A stretch of DNA of 56,656 nt from Azospirillum doebereinerae (GCF_003989665.1 NZ_RZIJ01000035.1:1-56656), one strand, 5' to 3'; shown: positions 47,872 through 56,579, numbered from the stretch's first letter. Notes: a model not told the origin generated them from the letters alone. A program made the numbers and translations.

Positions 47872-48657
47872 TCAAACTTCGTAAATTTCACCCCGCCGAT
47901 CCAGTTGCCTCCGGAGCGCTTGCCAGTCCCTGTCGCCGATGAAGCTTTGGAAGTTTTCGTACTGTCTTGCCGTCCTCTCGCACACCTCAGCGGGTGGATG
48001 GATGATCTCCGCACCGCCGGACAGTGCGGAAATTTGGATTTGGCAAGACATTTCCAAATAATACATTAGTTCGAACGCATCGCGAACGGTCTTCCCGCAC
48101 GTAAGCAGTCCGTGATTTTGCAGGATCAGGACGTTGTGAGCTCCGAGGTCGGTAACCAGCGTCTGACGTTCAGCGTCATCGATCGCCAGTCCTTCGAAGG
48201 CATGATAGGCGACGCGATTGTAGAACCTGACCGCGTGTTGTGAGATTGGAAGCAGCCCATGTTTTTGCGCAGACACGGCAACACCAGCACGCGTGTGAGT
48301 GTGAAATATGCACGCCGCGTCCGGACGAGCCTTATGGATGGCTGAATGAATGACAAAGCCGGCAGGGCTTATGTCCGGCGCTTCCTCGTCCAGTGCATTG
48401 CCGTCGATATCGATCTTGACGAGGTTGGATGCCGTGACTTCTTCGTAATGCAGCCCAAAGGCATTGATAAGAAAATGGTTTTCGCTGCCGGGTATGCACA
48501 GTGAGATGTGGTTGTAAATCAAGTCGGTTATGCCGTAATGAGCACACAGGCGGTAGCACGCAGCAAGATCAACGCGGGCCTCCCACTCAGCGGTGCTGAC
48601 GCGATCACGCAGAGACGACTTGCGTTTTGCAAGGAAATTTCCCGTAGGACTTGTCAT
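47872..48657 (-). CDS. Class II aldolase/adducin-family protein
   Basis: A 261-aa zinc-type aldolase-fold protein (AraD/FucA/adducin). Zinc-binding histidines are in CIFHTHTRAGVAVS near residue 118, and a further His is in LQNHGLLTCGKT near 181. An N-terminal CYRLCAHYGITDLIYNHIS block is typical. It is first in a leftward set with the MFS and dehydrogenase genes and divergent from a LysR gene (101 bp). It may cleave or decarboxylate a hydroxy acid; the substrate is unknown. Confidence 0.9.
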   Translation of the reverse strand: MTSPTGNFLAKRKSSLRDRVSTAEWEARVDLAACYRLCAHYGITDLIYNHISLCIPGSENHFLINAFGLHYEEVTASNLVKIDIDGNALDEEAPDISPAGFVIHSAIHKARPDAACIFHTHTRAGVAVSAQKHGLLPISQHAVRFYNRVAYHAFEGLAIDDAERQTLVTDLGAHNVLILQNHGLLTCGKTVRDAFELMYYLEMSCQIQISALSGGAEIIHPPAEVCERTARQYENFQSFIGDRDWQALRRQLDRRGEIYEV

Positions 48658-48758
48658 GGCCGGGCCTTCTTCCCATGGATATCTTTGTATTTAATAGAGT
48701 ACGCTAACAATCAGGCTGTCCGATAATGCCGATTGGTGCCTGTCCATTACGAGAGGTT
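48658..48758. promoter_or_regulatory. Divergent promoter region, aldolase/LysR
   Basis: A 101-bp AT-rich region between divergent starts, the usual place for LysR binding. I see no clear T-N11-A dyad that I would assign. Confidence 0.35.
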
Positions 48759-49664
48759 ATGACCTTGGATTCGAAACAGTTGATGAAATTCCTAGCAGTG
48801 GTCGATCACGGCTCGCTAGGCCGCGCCGCCCAGGCGCTTAACATCACGCAACCTGCGCTCACGAGATCGGTCAAGGAGTTGGAAGCATATCTTGGTGTCC
48901 AGTTATTCCTACGGCAGTCAACCGGCATGAGTTTAACCAAATATGGCGAGATGCTGGAGCGCCAGGCCAGGATTGTGCAGACCCAGTTGGACCATGCGTT
49001 AGATAACATCCGGGCGCTGAAAAGCCTTGAACAGACCATCGTCAGGGTTGGAGTTGTATCCAGCGCATCAGTCGTGCTTCTTCCTGATGCACTATCAAGA
49101 ATGACTTCGAATTATAAAAATATTTCTTTTTCGGTGATCGAGGCTCTTGAAGATGACTTGACCGCGCGTCTTGTAAATGGAGATGTCGATGTGGCTGTGG
49201 CGTTTCGGCTGCCTGAGGGTGAAGACATCGAGCGCGTCGCTACCGGCTTCACGCATCTTGGTGGAACGATCGTTGCCTCAAGCGATCACCCGTTCAGGGG
49301 CTGTCCGCCAGTCAGTTTAAGGGAGGTGCGGGAAAAAGCATGGGTTCTACCGCCCAGCGGCACGCGCGTAAGACAGGAGGTCGCAGATTTCTTCCTGGCA
49401 AATGATCTGGAGCCACCGGTGCCCAGAGTCGAGACACGCTCCAACCTCCTCATGCAGACACTGGTGCTGCACAGCAACTTCATAACGTGGTTTCCACAAA
49501 TTCTCCTAGTCTCTAAGGAAATCTCGATCTACCCACTGGTTATCAAGGAGGATTGTAAACCACAATTACGAAGTTTTTCGATATATCGACGAAAAGAAAA
49601 GATGCTTTCTAGTGCTGCCACACGTCTTCTATACGAACTGAAGGCTGAACTTGAGAATAGATAG
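48759..49664 (+). CDS. LysR-type regulator of the aldolase cluster
   Basis: A 301-aa LysR-type regulator. The helix-turn-helix is GSLGRAAQALNITQPALTRSVKELEAYLGV (residues 15-44, quoted in part) and QLFLRQSTGMSLTKYGE follows. The ligand domain begins IVRVGVVSSASVVLLPDAL. ATG 48759 has GAGAGG upstream. Divergent from the class II aldolase, it probably controls aldolase, transporter and dehydrogenase genes. Its 3' half is AT-rich, in line with foreign origin for the cluster. Confidence 0.89.
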   Translation: MTLDSKQLMKFLAVVDHGSLGRAAQALNITQPALTRSVKELEAYLGVQLFLRQSTGMSLTKYGEMLERQARIVQTQLDHALDNIRALKSLEQTIVRVGVVSSASVVLLPDALSRMTSNYKNISFSVIEALEDDLTARLVNGDVDVAVAFRLPEGEDIERVATGFTHLGGTIVASSDHPFRGCPPVSLREVREKAWVLPPSGTRVRQEVADFFLANDLEPPVPRVETRSNLLMQTLVLHSNFITWFPQILLVSKEISIYPLVIKEDCKPQLRSFSIYRRKEKMLSSAATRLLYELKAELENR

Positions 49665-49915
49665 GATTAAAGCGGATTGTTGGACATCTGAATGAATGAT
49701 TCTTACGGTCTCGCGTTTGTGATTCAAGATTTGAACCGGTTGAAGGGTGATTGCTCATGGGGCTGGCTGAGCGCCGGCTGCCGGCCGGGTTCTGTCAGCC
49801 TTCGCGCCAGCTTGTTCGACGGCGCAGGGCTGACGTAGAGGATTACCTCCATTCCGGAGGTGACCGATGCACTGTCCACACTGCTCTTCGACCGCGAAGG
49901 CGGAGTGTTCGGATC
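49665..49915. other. Gene-free stretch, possible IS1-type remnant
   Basis: No intact gene is present. At 49867 a short frame starts HCPHCSSTAKAECSD, which resembles the zinc-finger beginning of IS1-type InsA, and is cut by the Tn3-family left repeat at 49916. The link to IS1 is weak. Confidence 0.25.
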
Positions 49916-49963
49916 GGGGTGACGCCATAGAACGGGCGAAAATATACGCCAAGCGGACAAAGC
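49916..49963 (+). repeat. Tn3-family left inverted repeat
   Basis: A 48-bp terminal repeat starting GGGGTGACGCC; matches the right repeat at 47 of 48 positions (C/T at position 35). Confidence 0.93.
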
Positions 49964-49978
49964 AAGAACATAGGCTTT

Positions 49979-50617
49979 TCATGGGGCGTCGCGGTCTGTT
50001 CCTGGAACTGCTGCAGCCCCATCGCGTGCGCGTTTCACGATGCCGGCCACGGTGTTCTTGCTGAGTCCCAGCTCCCGGCCGATCAGGCGATAACTGCGCC
50101 CTACGGCGGCCAATGCCAGCACCTTGGGCGCCAGCCGATCCGACTTCGGCCGCTGTCCGGGCTGCCGGCTGAGCTTATTGCCACGGGCCTTGGCCGCGGC
50201 AAGGCCGGATCGAACCCGTTCGCGCAACAGATCGCGTTCGAACTCGGCGATGCCGGCCAGCACAGTCGCCATCATCCGCCCGGTGGCGCTCGACAGGTCG
50301 AAGGTCATGCCGCTCAGCGCGATCACCGAAACCCGTCGCGCTTCCAGATCACGCAAGCTTTCCAGCAGATCGAGGGTGCTGCGGCCCCAGCGTGACAACT
50401 CGGTCACCAACACCACATCGATGTGCCGGGCCTGGACGAGTGCCATCACCTTCCGGCGCTCGACCCGGTCGAGCTTCACCCCCGAACCAGTCTCCTTGAA
50501 GACGCCCACCACCTGATAGTCGGCGCGGGCGGCGAAAGCGAGGAGGTCACGCTCCTGCCGTGCGCATGACTGGTCGTCGGTGGAGACCCGGCAGTAGAGG
50601 GCGGCACGCTGTCCCAC
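49979..50617 (-). CDS. tnpR: Serine resolvase of the Tn3-family element
   Basis: A 212-aa resolvase/invertase. The catalytic serine is in YCRVSTDDQS near residue 12; ELSRWGRSTLDLLE and AEFERDLLRERVRSGL follow. The C-terminal helix-turn-helix is SYRLIGRELGLSKNTVAGIV near residue 178-197. Its stop lies 16 bp inside the left inverted repeat. It is divergent from tnpA across a 95-bp region with res-like symmetry. It differs strongly from the resolvase at 1518-2456. Confidence 0.92.
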   Translation of the reverse strand: MGQRAALYCRVSTDDQSCARQERDLLAFAARADYQVVGVFKETGSGVKLDRVERRKVMALVQARHIDVVLVTELSRWGRSTLDLLESLRDLEARRVSVIALSGMTFDLSSATGRMMATVLAGIAEFERDLLRERVRSGLAAAKARGNKLSRQPGQRPKSDRLAPKVLALAAVGRSYRLIGRELGLSKNTVAGIVKRARDGAAAVPGTDRDAP

Positions 50618-50706
50618 TTGAACTCTCCCAGCGGAATGGCCTTGAGAGCCGCATCCCGGCTAGGGTCGCAGCCATCCAAAACAGACTGTACTCCAACTGG
50701 GACAGC
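50608..50706. promoter_or_regulatory. Probable res site between tnpR and tnpA
   Basis: GCTGTCCCACTTGAACT (50608-50624) is matched by an inverted copy, ACTCCAACTGGGACAGC (50690-50706), at 14 of 17 positions. They bracket the divergent tnpR and tnpA starts, the normal site for resolvase binding and divergent promoters in Tn3-family elements. Confidence 0.5.
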
Positions 50707-50712
50707 TCCTCC

Positions 50713-51804
50713 ATGCCGCGCCGCCGCGTCCTCACCGACGCCCAGACCACCGCCCTGTTCGCCCTGCCCATGGCCGAGCCGGACCTGATCCGCCATTACA
50801 CCCTCGGCCCTGACGACATGGCGGTCATCGCCCGGCGCCGCCGGCCGCACAACCGCCTTGGCTTTGCCCTCCAGCTCTGTGCCCTGCGTTATCCCGGCCG
50901 GCTGATCCGGCCCGGCGAACTGGTTCCGCCGGCGATTGTCGCCTTCCTGGCGGGCCAGCTCGACGTGGATCCGGACGCTCTTGCCGACTACGCAATCCGC
51001 GCGCCGACCCGCTACGATCAGTTGGACGCGCTGTGTGAAGCCTTCGGATTCCGTACCTTCACCCAACCCGATCATCGAGAGCTCTCGGCATGGCTGGTTT
51101 CGGACCATGTCTTCGCGCTGTGCCATCTCCTTGGCTTCCGCTTTGCGCCGCGCATCCCCAACCTGCACGATCGGCGCCTTTACACCTTCGGGCCGGCGGC
51201 AACCTGGCCGACCCTGGAGCCGTTCATCGCCGGGCGGATCGACGAGGCGCTGATCCAGGCGCACTGGGAAGACCTGCTGCGGTTGGCCACCTCGATCCGG
51301 ACCGGCACCGTGCCCGCGTCGCTGATGCTGAAACGGCTCGGCTCCTACCCTCGGCAGAACGGATTGGCCTCGGCGCTTCGGGAGATCGGACGCATCGAGC
51401 GGACGGCTTTCAGCTTGGAATGGCTGCAAAATCCGGCACTTCGCCGCCAAGCCACGACCGAATTGAACAAGGGGGAGTCCCGCAACGCGCTCGCCCGCGC
51501 CGTCTGCTTCCACCGCCTTGGGCGCATCCGCGACCGGACGCCTGAGAGCCAGCAGCACCGCGCCGGCGGCCTCAATCTGGTCGTGGTCGCGATCATCCTT
51601 TGGAATACCGTCTACATGGGGCGGGCCATCGATGCTCTGCGCGCCGGGGGTGAGCGCATTTCCGACGAATTGTTGAGCCATCTCGCACCCCTCGGATGGC
51701 AACACATCAACCTGACCGGCGACTATCTCTGGAGTGCGGACCGGGTGCCGGACACGTCGGGATACCGCTCGCTGCGCGCTCCCATCGAACTCCTAGCCGC
51801 CTGA
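50713..51804 (+). CDS. tnpA: Tn3-family transposase with a large in-frame internal deletion
   Basis: A 363-aa remnant of a roughly 990-aa TnpA. Residues 1-130 are the N-terminal DUF4158 region (PRRRVLTDAQTTALFALP, DLIRHYTLGPDDM, RRRPHNRLGFALQLCALRYPG). At HRELSAWL it passes directly to the C-terminal catalytic part (VSDHVFALCHLLGFRFAPRI, ASLMLKRLGSYPRQNGLA, ELNKGESRNALARA, GWQHINLTGDYLW). The middle 600 or so residues, with the first and probably the second catalytic aspartate, are gone, yet the frame is preserved. It cannot catalyse transposition but may still bind the ends and interfere with intact TnpA. I start at ATG 50713, the usual N-terminus. Confidence 0.85.
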   Translation: MPRRRVLTDAQTTALFALPMAEPDLIRHYTLGPDDMAVIARRRRPHNRLGFALQLCALRYPGRLIRPGELVPPAIVAFLAGQLDVDPDALADYAIRAPTRYDQLDALCEAFGFRTFTQPDHRELSAWLVSDHVFALCHLLGFRFAPRIPNLHDRRLYTFGPAATWPTLEPFIAGRIDEALIQAHWEDLLRLATSIRTGTVPASLMLKRLGSYPRQNGLASALREIGRIERTAFSLEWLQNPALRRQATTELNKGESRNALARAVCFHRLGRIRDRTPESQQHRAGGLNLVVVAIILWNTVYMGRAIDALRAGGERISDELLSHLAPLGWQHINLTGDYLWSADRVPDTSGYRSLRAPIELLAA

Positions 51805-51811
51805 TGTTCCC

Positions 51812-51859
51812 GCTTTGTCCGCTTAGCGTATATTTTCGCCCGTTCTATGGCGTCACCCC
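51812..51859 (-). repeat. Tn3-family right inverted repeat
   Basis: The inverted partner of 49916-49963. It begins 7 bp after the tnpA stop and ends in CCCC at 51859, cutting an IS110-family gene. Confidence 0.93.
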
Positions 51860-51860
51860 C

Positions 51861-52346
51861 GCACGGGAGGCGTTGACCAACGCGGTCGAGCATCTGGCGC
51901 GGGAGATCGCCACGCTGGATGCCGCCATTGCCCAGGCCGCCAAAACCCTGTCATCCCTGTCCCGAACGTTACAGGAACTCCAGACCGCTCCAGGCATTGG
52001 TCCGCTGACGGCGGTGACGCTGGCCGTCCTGCTGCCGGAACTGGGCCGGATTTCCGGTGGGAAAATTGCCGCTCTGGTCGGCGTCGCACCCTTCGATCGC
52101 GACAGCGGCACCTTGCGCGGCCAACGCCACATCGCCGGCGGGCGGGCCGGCGTCCGCCGTGCGCTGTTTCTGGCCACCTTGTCCGCCGCCACCCACACCA
52201 AGGGCGTCATCGCCGACTTCTACCAGAGCCTGGTCGGGCGAGGAAAGCCGCCGAAGGTCGCCTTGGCTGCCTGCATGCGCAAGCTGATCGTCCGCCTCAA
52301 CGCCATGATCGCGAAAGGAGCCAACTGGGAAGCCAAGCCGGCGTAA
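51861..52346 (+). pseudogene. IS110-family transposase, C-terminal fragment
   Basis: About 160 residues of an IS110/IS116 transposase, cut at the 5' side by the Tn3-family right repeat. The Transposase_20 block is clear (LQTAPGIGPLTAVTLAVLLPELG, FDRDSGTLRGQRHIAGGRAG, VRRALFLATLSA). The N-terminal DEDD catalytic region is absent and is not found left of the Tn3 element, so it is not a simple insertion into an intact IS110. Confidence 0.85.
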
Positions 52347-52588
52347 GAGGCCGACGGTTGGCGCTCGCCGCCGACCGCTGCCGAACACACCGAACCGGCG
52401 GCGCGGACGGGTCAAGGCCGAAGCCGCCCGGAGGGCGGGGGCGCGTCCGCGCCCGCCTTGACGCGGAGCACCACTGGTTCAGCTCTCGCTTTCGAGGCAG
52501 TCTCGAACGTTCGGATCTGACCCGAAGCAGACGGGTGTGCCTGTTCTCTTCGAGTCGAAAATCACAATTCTGTGATCGGCCGATTTAC

Positions 52589-53266
52589 TTACCAGGGCAG
52601 GGATCGCCCTTTCCAGTCAAGATAGAGGTTTTGCCCATTTCCCCTGTGGGCGGTCAGAACCTGCGCCATTCTCTCCACGCTCTCTTGAACGGATATCTCA
52701 GCTTCGACAGTGCCGTCCAGCGTACCCATGGCAGTCGCGGCCCATCCGGGATGGATCGAGAGCACGGTCAACCGGGGGTTATCTGCATGGATGGTACGGG
52801 CCAGCATGTTGAGCGCAACCTTGCTGGCGCGATACAGGTCCAGCTTCAGTCCCGGCTCGGTGTTCAGCGCAATACTGCCGCGATGAGACGACATCACCGC
52901 AAGTGTGCCGTTGGGAGCGAGGCGGTCCAGAAGGCGGTGCGCCAGACGGATCGGACCGAAGCAATTGGTCAGCATGATCTCGGCAAATTCGGAGTCCGTC
53001 GCCTCAGTGACCGAGTTGTGCAGGGGGCCATAGATACCTGCTACCAGAAAGATGACGTCGAACACTCCTTCGATGTCGCTGCGCAGGGGCTCGATCTGGT
53101 CGGCGCGGGTCACATCCACATGGGCAACTCGTGCGACCGCCTTGAGAGCATTCGTATCGACACCAGGACGCGCCGTCCCGGTGACATCCCAGCCTCGCGC
53201 ATGCAGTGTTTCAGCAAGTCCCAGTCCAAGGCCGCGCTCGGCTCCGATAATTAGGATGGAGGGCAT
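52589..53266 (-). CDS. Short-chain dehydrogenase/reductase, short form
   Basis: A 225-aa SDR. The nucleotide motif is ILIIGAERGLGLGLAETL (residues 4-21). The catalytic Ser and the YRASK motif (Tyr and Lys near residues 145-149) follow SSHRGSIALN. Compared with FabG-like proteins the middle is slightly reduced (LVAGIYG in place of NNAG), as in C-factor-like SDRs. It lies 12 bp after the next SDR gene in the same operon. Substrate unknown. Confidence 0.87.
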   Translation of the reverse strand: MPSILIIGAERGLGLGLAETLHARGWDVTGTARPGVDTNALKAVARVAHVDVTRADQIEPLRSDIEGVFDVIFLVAGIYGPLHNSVTEATDSEFAEIMLTNCFGPIRLAHRLLDRLAPNGTLAVMSSHRGSIALNTEPGLKLDLYRASKVALNMLARTIHADNPRLTVLSIHPGWAATAMGTLDGTVEAEISVQESVERMAQVLTAHRGNGQNLYLDWKGRSLPW

Positions 53267-53278
53267 GCGTTATCCTTT

Positions 53279-54016
53279 TCAAAGAGCGGTAAAACCGCCA
53301 TCCACGGTGACCAGCGAACCGGTCATGAAGGCAGACGCGGGAGAGGCGAGGAAAGCGATCACTTCGGCGATATCCTGCGGCTGTCCGACGCGGCCCAGGG
53401 GATGTGCCGGACCATAGCTCGCCAGAGTGGCGCGGCTGTCCGGCACGATGTCCTCCAGAATGTCTGTCTCGATGACGCCTGGAGCGACGGCGTTGGCGCG
53501 GACGCCCCGATCACCATATTCGACTGCGATGACCTTCGTGAGTTGTGCAATAGCACCCTTGCTGGCCGCGTAGGCCGCCGTATCTTTCATTGCTACTTGC
53601 GCTACGATGGATGCGACGTTGACGATTACTCCGCCGTTACGCGCGATCATGGCCCGTACTGCTTCGCGTGCATGTAGGAACGTACCCCGCGCGTTGACCG
53701 ACATGAGGCTGTCCCAATCTTCGACGGCCATGTCGATCAGAGGGCGGTTCATCGTCCGACCTGCATTGTTGACGAGGATGTCAAGGCCGCTGAACTGTTC
53801 CAGGGCTAAGGCGACGCTGCGGCGGGCGGTCTCCTCCAAGGCAATATCGCCTGTCAGCGTCACGATGCCGTGGGAGGAAAGCTCGTGGACTGTCTCACTG
53901 ATGTCTGTCGCCACGACAAGCGCACCACGGGCACGCAACGTCAGGGCGGTCGCCCGACCAATTCCCCGGGCGGCACCCGTAACCAAGGCGATCCGGTTTT
54001 CGAAAACCTGCTTCAT
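53279..54016 (-). CDS. Short-chain dehydrogenase/reductase, FabG-like
   Basis: A 245-aa classical SDR with all hallmarks: ALVTGAARGIGRATAL (TGxxxGIG), DILVNNAGRTMN, the catalytic Ser in IVNVASIVAQ, YAASKGAIAQL (YxxxK) and the PGVIETDI loop. Aspartate in VVATDISE suggests NAD(H) preference. It is divergent from a LysR gene (97 bp between starts) and first in a two-gene SDR operon, so it is likely regulated by that LysR protein. Confidence 0.91.
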   Translation of the reverse strand: MKQVFENRIALVTGAARGIGRATALTLRARGALVVATDISETVHELSSHGIVTLTGDIALEETARRSVALALEQFSGLDILVNNAGRTMNRPLIDMAVEDWDSLMSVNARGTFLHAREAVRAMIARNGGVIVNVASIVAQVAMKDTAAYAASKGAIAQLTKVIAVEYGDRGVRANAVAPGVIETDILEDIVPDSRATLASYGPAHPLGRVGQPQDIAEVIAFLASPASAFMTGSLVTVDGGFTAL

Positions 54017-54076
54017 GGATGTCTCCTTCGCCGCTGAAGGTAGGCCATGTAGCGAGATGCGATAATCAGGAGAGTA

Positions 54077-54107
54077 TTTACAACATTGCGTAGTCGTGCT
54101 TTATAAT
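54077..54107 (+). promoter_or_regulatory. LysR promoter with consensus -10, probably leaderless
   Basis: TATAAT at 54102-54107 is a perfect -10 box; TTTACA at 54077-54082 is a fair -35 with a long 19-bp spacer. The ATG at 54114 begins seven bases after the -10, so transcript and coding start should coincide. Confidence 0.5.
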
Positions 54108-54113
54108 CTCAAC

Positions 54114-55049
54114 ATGAATTCTGCAGATTTTGCCCGCATCCGCGCCTTTTTGGCGGTTGCGGAAACTCTCAGTTTTTCGCGCGCGGCCGAAGAACTCGGG
54201 ATAACATCTTCAGCCATCAGCCAGACGGTAAAGGCGCTGGAAGCCCGTCTCGGGCAGCAGCTTTTCCAACGGACCACCCGCACGGTCAGCCTGACCGATG
54301 CGGGAATCCTTTTGCGGGAGCGGATGCGTCCAGCGCTTGACGAGATCGACCGCGCGCTCACCCAAAGCCGCGATGCAGCGGGTCGTCCGTCGGGTATCGT
54401 GCGCATCGTCTCGTTCCGTTCGGCAGGAGAGAAGTTCATCCTGCCTATCCTTCGGGAATTGCGACGCGATCTGCCCGAGGTGACGTTGGACATTACTTTG
54501 GATGATGGTTTGGATGATCCTGTCGCGGGTGGCTTCGATCTCGCCTTGCGTATAGGAGAGGTCATTGCGCGGGACATGATAGCCCTGCCCCTTGGTGAAG
54601 AGCTGCGTCAGATCGCCGTTGCGGCACCCGACTATCTTTCCCGTCACGGGACGCCGGACCATCCGCGCGCGCTGTTGTCGCATGACTGTATCTGCTGGCG
54701 CTGGCCTGGTCAGCAACATCCCTTCCCCTGGGAGTTCTTCGACAACGGTCGGTGGTTCTCCATCACTCCGTCTGGTGGGCTGATCGTCAACGACAAGCCG
54801 ATGGCCCTGCAGATGGCATTGGACGGGCTTGGAATCGCGTTCTGCATCGAAGATACAGTCCGAGGCCATATTCAAAACGGCCAGCTGGTATCCCTGCTGG
54901 AACAGTGGAGCGCCCCATTCCCAGGCTTCTACATTTGCTATCCGCGTCAACGCCAGATGCCTGCGGCGACCCGCGCCGTCATCGAGCGCATACGGGCAGG
55001 GACGGGACAGGAATCAAGGTTGTTGCGTGATCGCTCATCAGTCAGATGA
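54114..55049 (+). CDS. LysR-type regulator of the SDR genes
   Basis: A 311-aa LysR-type regulator close to the AaeR/DsdC-like CrgA group that often sits divergent to oxidoreductase genes. The helix-turn-helix is LSFSRAAEELGITSSAISQTVKALEARLG (residues 20-48, quoted in part) with QLFQRTTRTVSLTDAG following. The ligand domain contains GFDLALRIGEV and the DCICWRW segment typical of that group. ATG 54114 follows a strong -10 box directly. Confidence 0.9.
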   Translation: MNSADFARIRAFLAVAETLSFSRAAEELGITSSAISQTVKALEARLGQQLFQRTTRTVSLTDAGILLRERMRPALDEIDRALTQSRDAAGRPSGIVRIVSFRSAGEKFILPILRELRRDLPEVTLDITLDDGLDDPVAGGFDLALRIGEVIARDMIALPLGEELRQIAVAAPDYLSRHGTPDHPRALLSHDCICWRWPGQQHPFPWEFFDNGRWFSITPSGGLIVNDKPMALQMALDGLGIAFCIEDTVRGHIQNGQLVSLLEQWSAPFPGFYICYPRQRQMPAATRAVIERIRAGTGQESRLLRDRSSVR

Positions 55050-55430
55050 TCTCAACGGCTAGTTATGGCGCTGAACCGACATTCGGAGGTGGCTGACCGG
55101 GGGCCGGCCACGACCAAGAGAATTTGGTGGCTGCCCTCCGATCGACACTGAAGACAGCGCACACGCTGGGCAGGAATTTCTGCTCTAGCGGTGTAGTTCA
55201 AGCTACGCAAAACACGGTTGCTTTTGCGACGGCTAAAAGCGCCTACCGGCACGTTGTGATGCACATGTGCCGATTGCCCGGCCTCGCTGAAGAGCGGAAA
55301 CGTGCTGCGGCTGGGGCAGCACCGGCCCCAGGGCCGTGCGGAGGCGGTCCGAGGTGGCCATACGCGAGGCGGCCGACCGGCCAGGGTGGCGTTTAGGGCG
55401 CCAACGCTGGCCAGCAGAGCTTTGTCCGGC
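55050..55430. other. Gene-free stretch with two dyads
   Basis: About 380 bp without a convincing gene. It holds the perfect palindrome GCACATGTGC at 55261-55270 and a stem-loop CTGGGGC-N7-GCCCCAG at 55311-55331. The latter lacks a T-run, so it is not a clear terminator for lysR. Confidence 0.35.
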
Positions 55431-55652
55431 TCAGAACTTGATAGAATACCAGTCGGCGGATGGGTTGATAGTAAACTCCCATGTGCCGATATGCGCGATT
55501 TTCTTACCTTCTAAACGGATTCTTGCAGCAAATCCGCTAATAGAGTTATCACGGAAAGCTTGCAAAAAAGAGTGCAGTTCAATGCTCGGGCAATCTTTTG
55601 CCATATCATCTTCCGTAGGTGGACGGAGAAGATGCATAATTGCCTCTTGCAT
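55431..55652 (-). CDS. Small protein of unknown function, 73 aa
   Basis: A compact, lower-GC gene with a strong ribosome site (GAGGAGAAC) 4 nt before ATG 55652. The product has an N-terminal helix, an acidic patch (PPTEDDMAKDCPSIELHSF) and a C-terminal beta-like stretch (ARIRLEGKKIAHIGTWEFTI). It has no signal peptide or membrane segment. I recognise no family. It has no close neighbour on its strand except IS debris upstream, and may be an orphan cargo gene. A ten-residue longer start at 55682 is less likely. Confidence 0.6.
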   Translation of the reverse strand: MQEAIMHLLRPPTEDDMAKDCPSIELHSFLQAFRDNSISGFAARIRLEGKKIAHIGTWEFTINPSADWYSIKF

Positions 55653-55729
55653 AGATGTTCTCCTCTTTGATGGCTGAACCAATAAAAATCATGCTCTAAC
55701 CTGATTCTAGGTGAGAATGCTCTCTTTCG

Positions 55730-55944
55730 CTACAGCTTGTCGGCGTCGTGCCGGTTATCGACCCCGGCCGCCCAACATGCGTAAGCCTGTGAGCCGCGTT
55801 TCGCGAAGCCACGCGCCGTCGGCATGCGGTAGCCGTTGACGTAGGAGTTCATCCCATAGCCATACTGACCGGGTTCGGTGATCGTGCCCCGGGACGTGGT
55901 GTCTGAGGAGGGCTCGTTTTCCTCGGCGCGCTGCGGCTGCCGGT
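55730..55944 (-). other. Possible C-terminal gene fragment beside the IS256 remnant
   Basis: A minus-strand frame ends at 55730 with a protein-like tail (YGYGMNSYVNGYRMPTARGF, then RGSQAYACWAAGVDNRHD). Upstream it runs into the IS256 transposase gene in another frame, so this may be the 3' end of a gene disrupted by that IS. Identity unknown. Confidence 0.25.
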
Positions 55945-56579
55945 TTACTCCGCTGAGATGACAAGCGGGTCGGGCGCAGGGTTGCACAGCACGGCCAAGC
56001 TTTCCATGGTCATGTAGCGTCGGCACACCGCCCATTCGTCATGTTGCTCCAGCAGCAGGGCGCCGACCAGCCGGATAATGGCCGCTTCGCATGGGAAGAT
56101 GCCGACGACGTTGGTGCGCCGCTTGATCTCGCCGTTCAGGCGTTCCAAGGGGTTGGTGGAGTGCAGCTTGGTGCGCAGGTCCTTGGGATAGGCCATGTAG
56201 GCCAGCACGTCGAACTCGGCCTCGTCCATCAGGGCGGCCAGTTTGGAAAAGCGCGGGCGCAGGCTGTCGGCGACGTGTCGCCACTGTTCGTGGGCGGCCT
56301 CGGCGGTCTCCTGGGCAAAGGCGGTGCGGATGGTGGCGGCGACCATCGTCTGGTGCGCCTTGCCGACGCAGGCCAGGAGGTTCCTCATGCAATGAACACG
56401 ACACCGTTGGAGTGTCGCGCCCAGCACCTTGGAAGCGGCGGCCTTCAGCCCGAGGTGGGCATCGGCGATCACCAGCTTCACCCCGCGCAGCCCCCGGCGC
56501 GTCAAGGAGCGCAGGAACGTGCTCCAGAAGGTCTCGGCTTCCGACAGCCCGAGGCCGAGCCCCAGCACCTCGCGCCGGC
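55945..56579 (-). pseudogene. IS256-family (mutator) transposase, N-terminus removed by IS3 insertion
   Basis: The C-terminal 210 residues of a mutator-type transposase. The second catalytic Asp is in GVKLVIADAHLGLK, the CRVHCMRNLLA block follows, and the catalytic Glu region is TNPLERLNGEIKRRTNVVGIF. The first Asp and the DNA-binding N-terminus are missing because an IS3-family left end starts at 56580. The open frame continues into the IS3 repeat, giving a spurious N-terminus. Confidence 0.88.

Larger units (their letters stand above)
49916..51859. mobile_element. Internally deleted Tn3-family transposon (1944 bp)
   Basis: Inverted repeats of 48 bp at 49916-49963 and 51812-51859 differ at one base and start GGGGTGACGCCATAGAACGG, the Tn3-family pattern. 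They enclose a complete serine resolvase gene (minus), a res-like region and a tnpA gene (plus) that has lost its middle in frame. The flanking 5-mers, GGATC and CGCAC, are not a target duplication. The element should be non-autonomous but movable by a related transposase. Confidence 0.9.
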
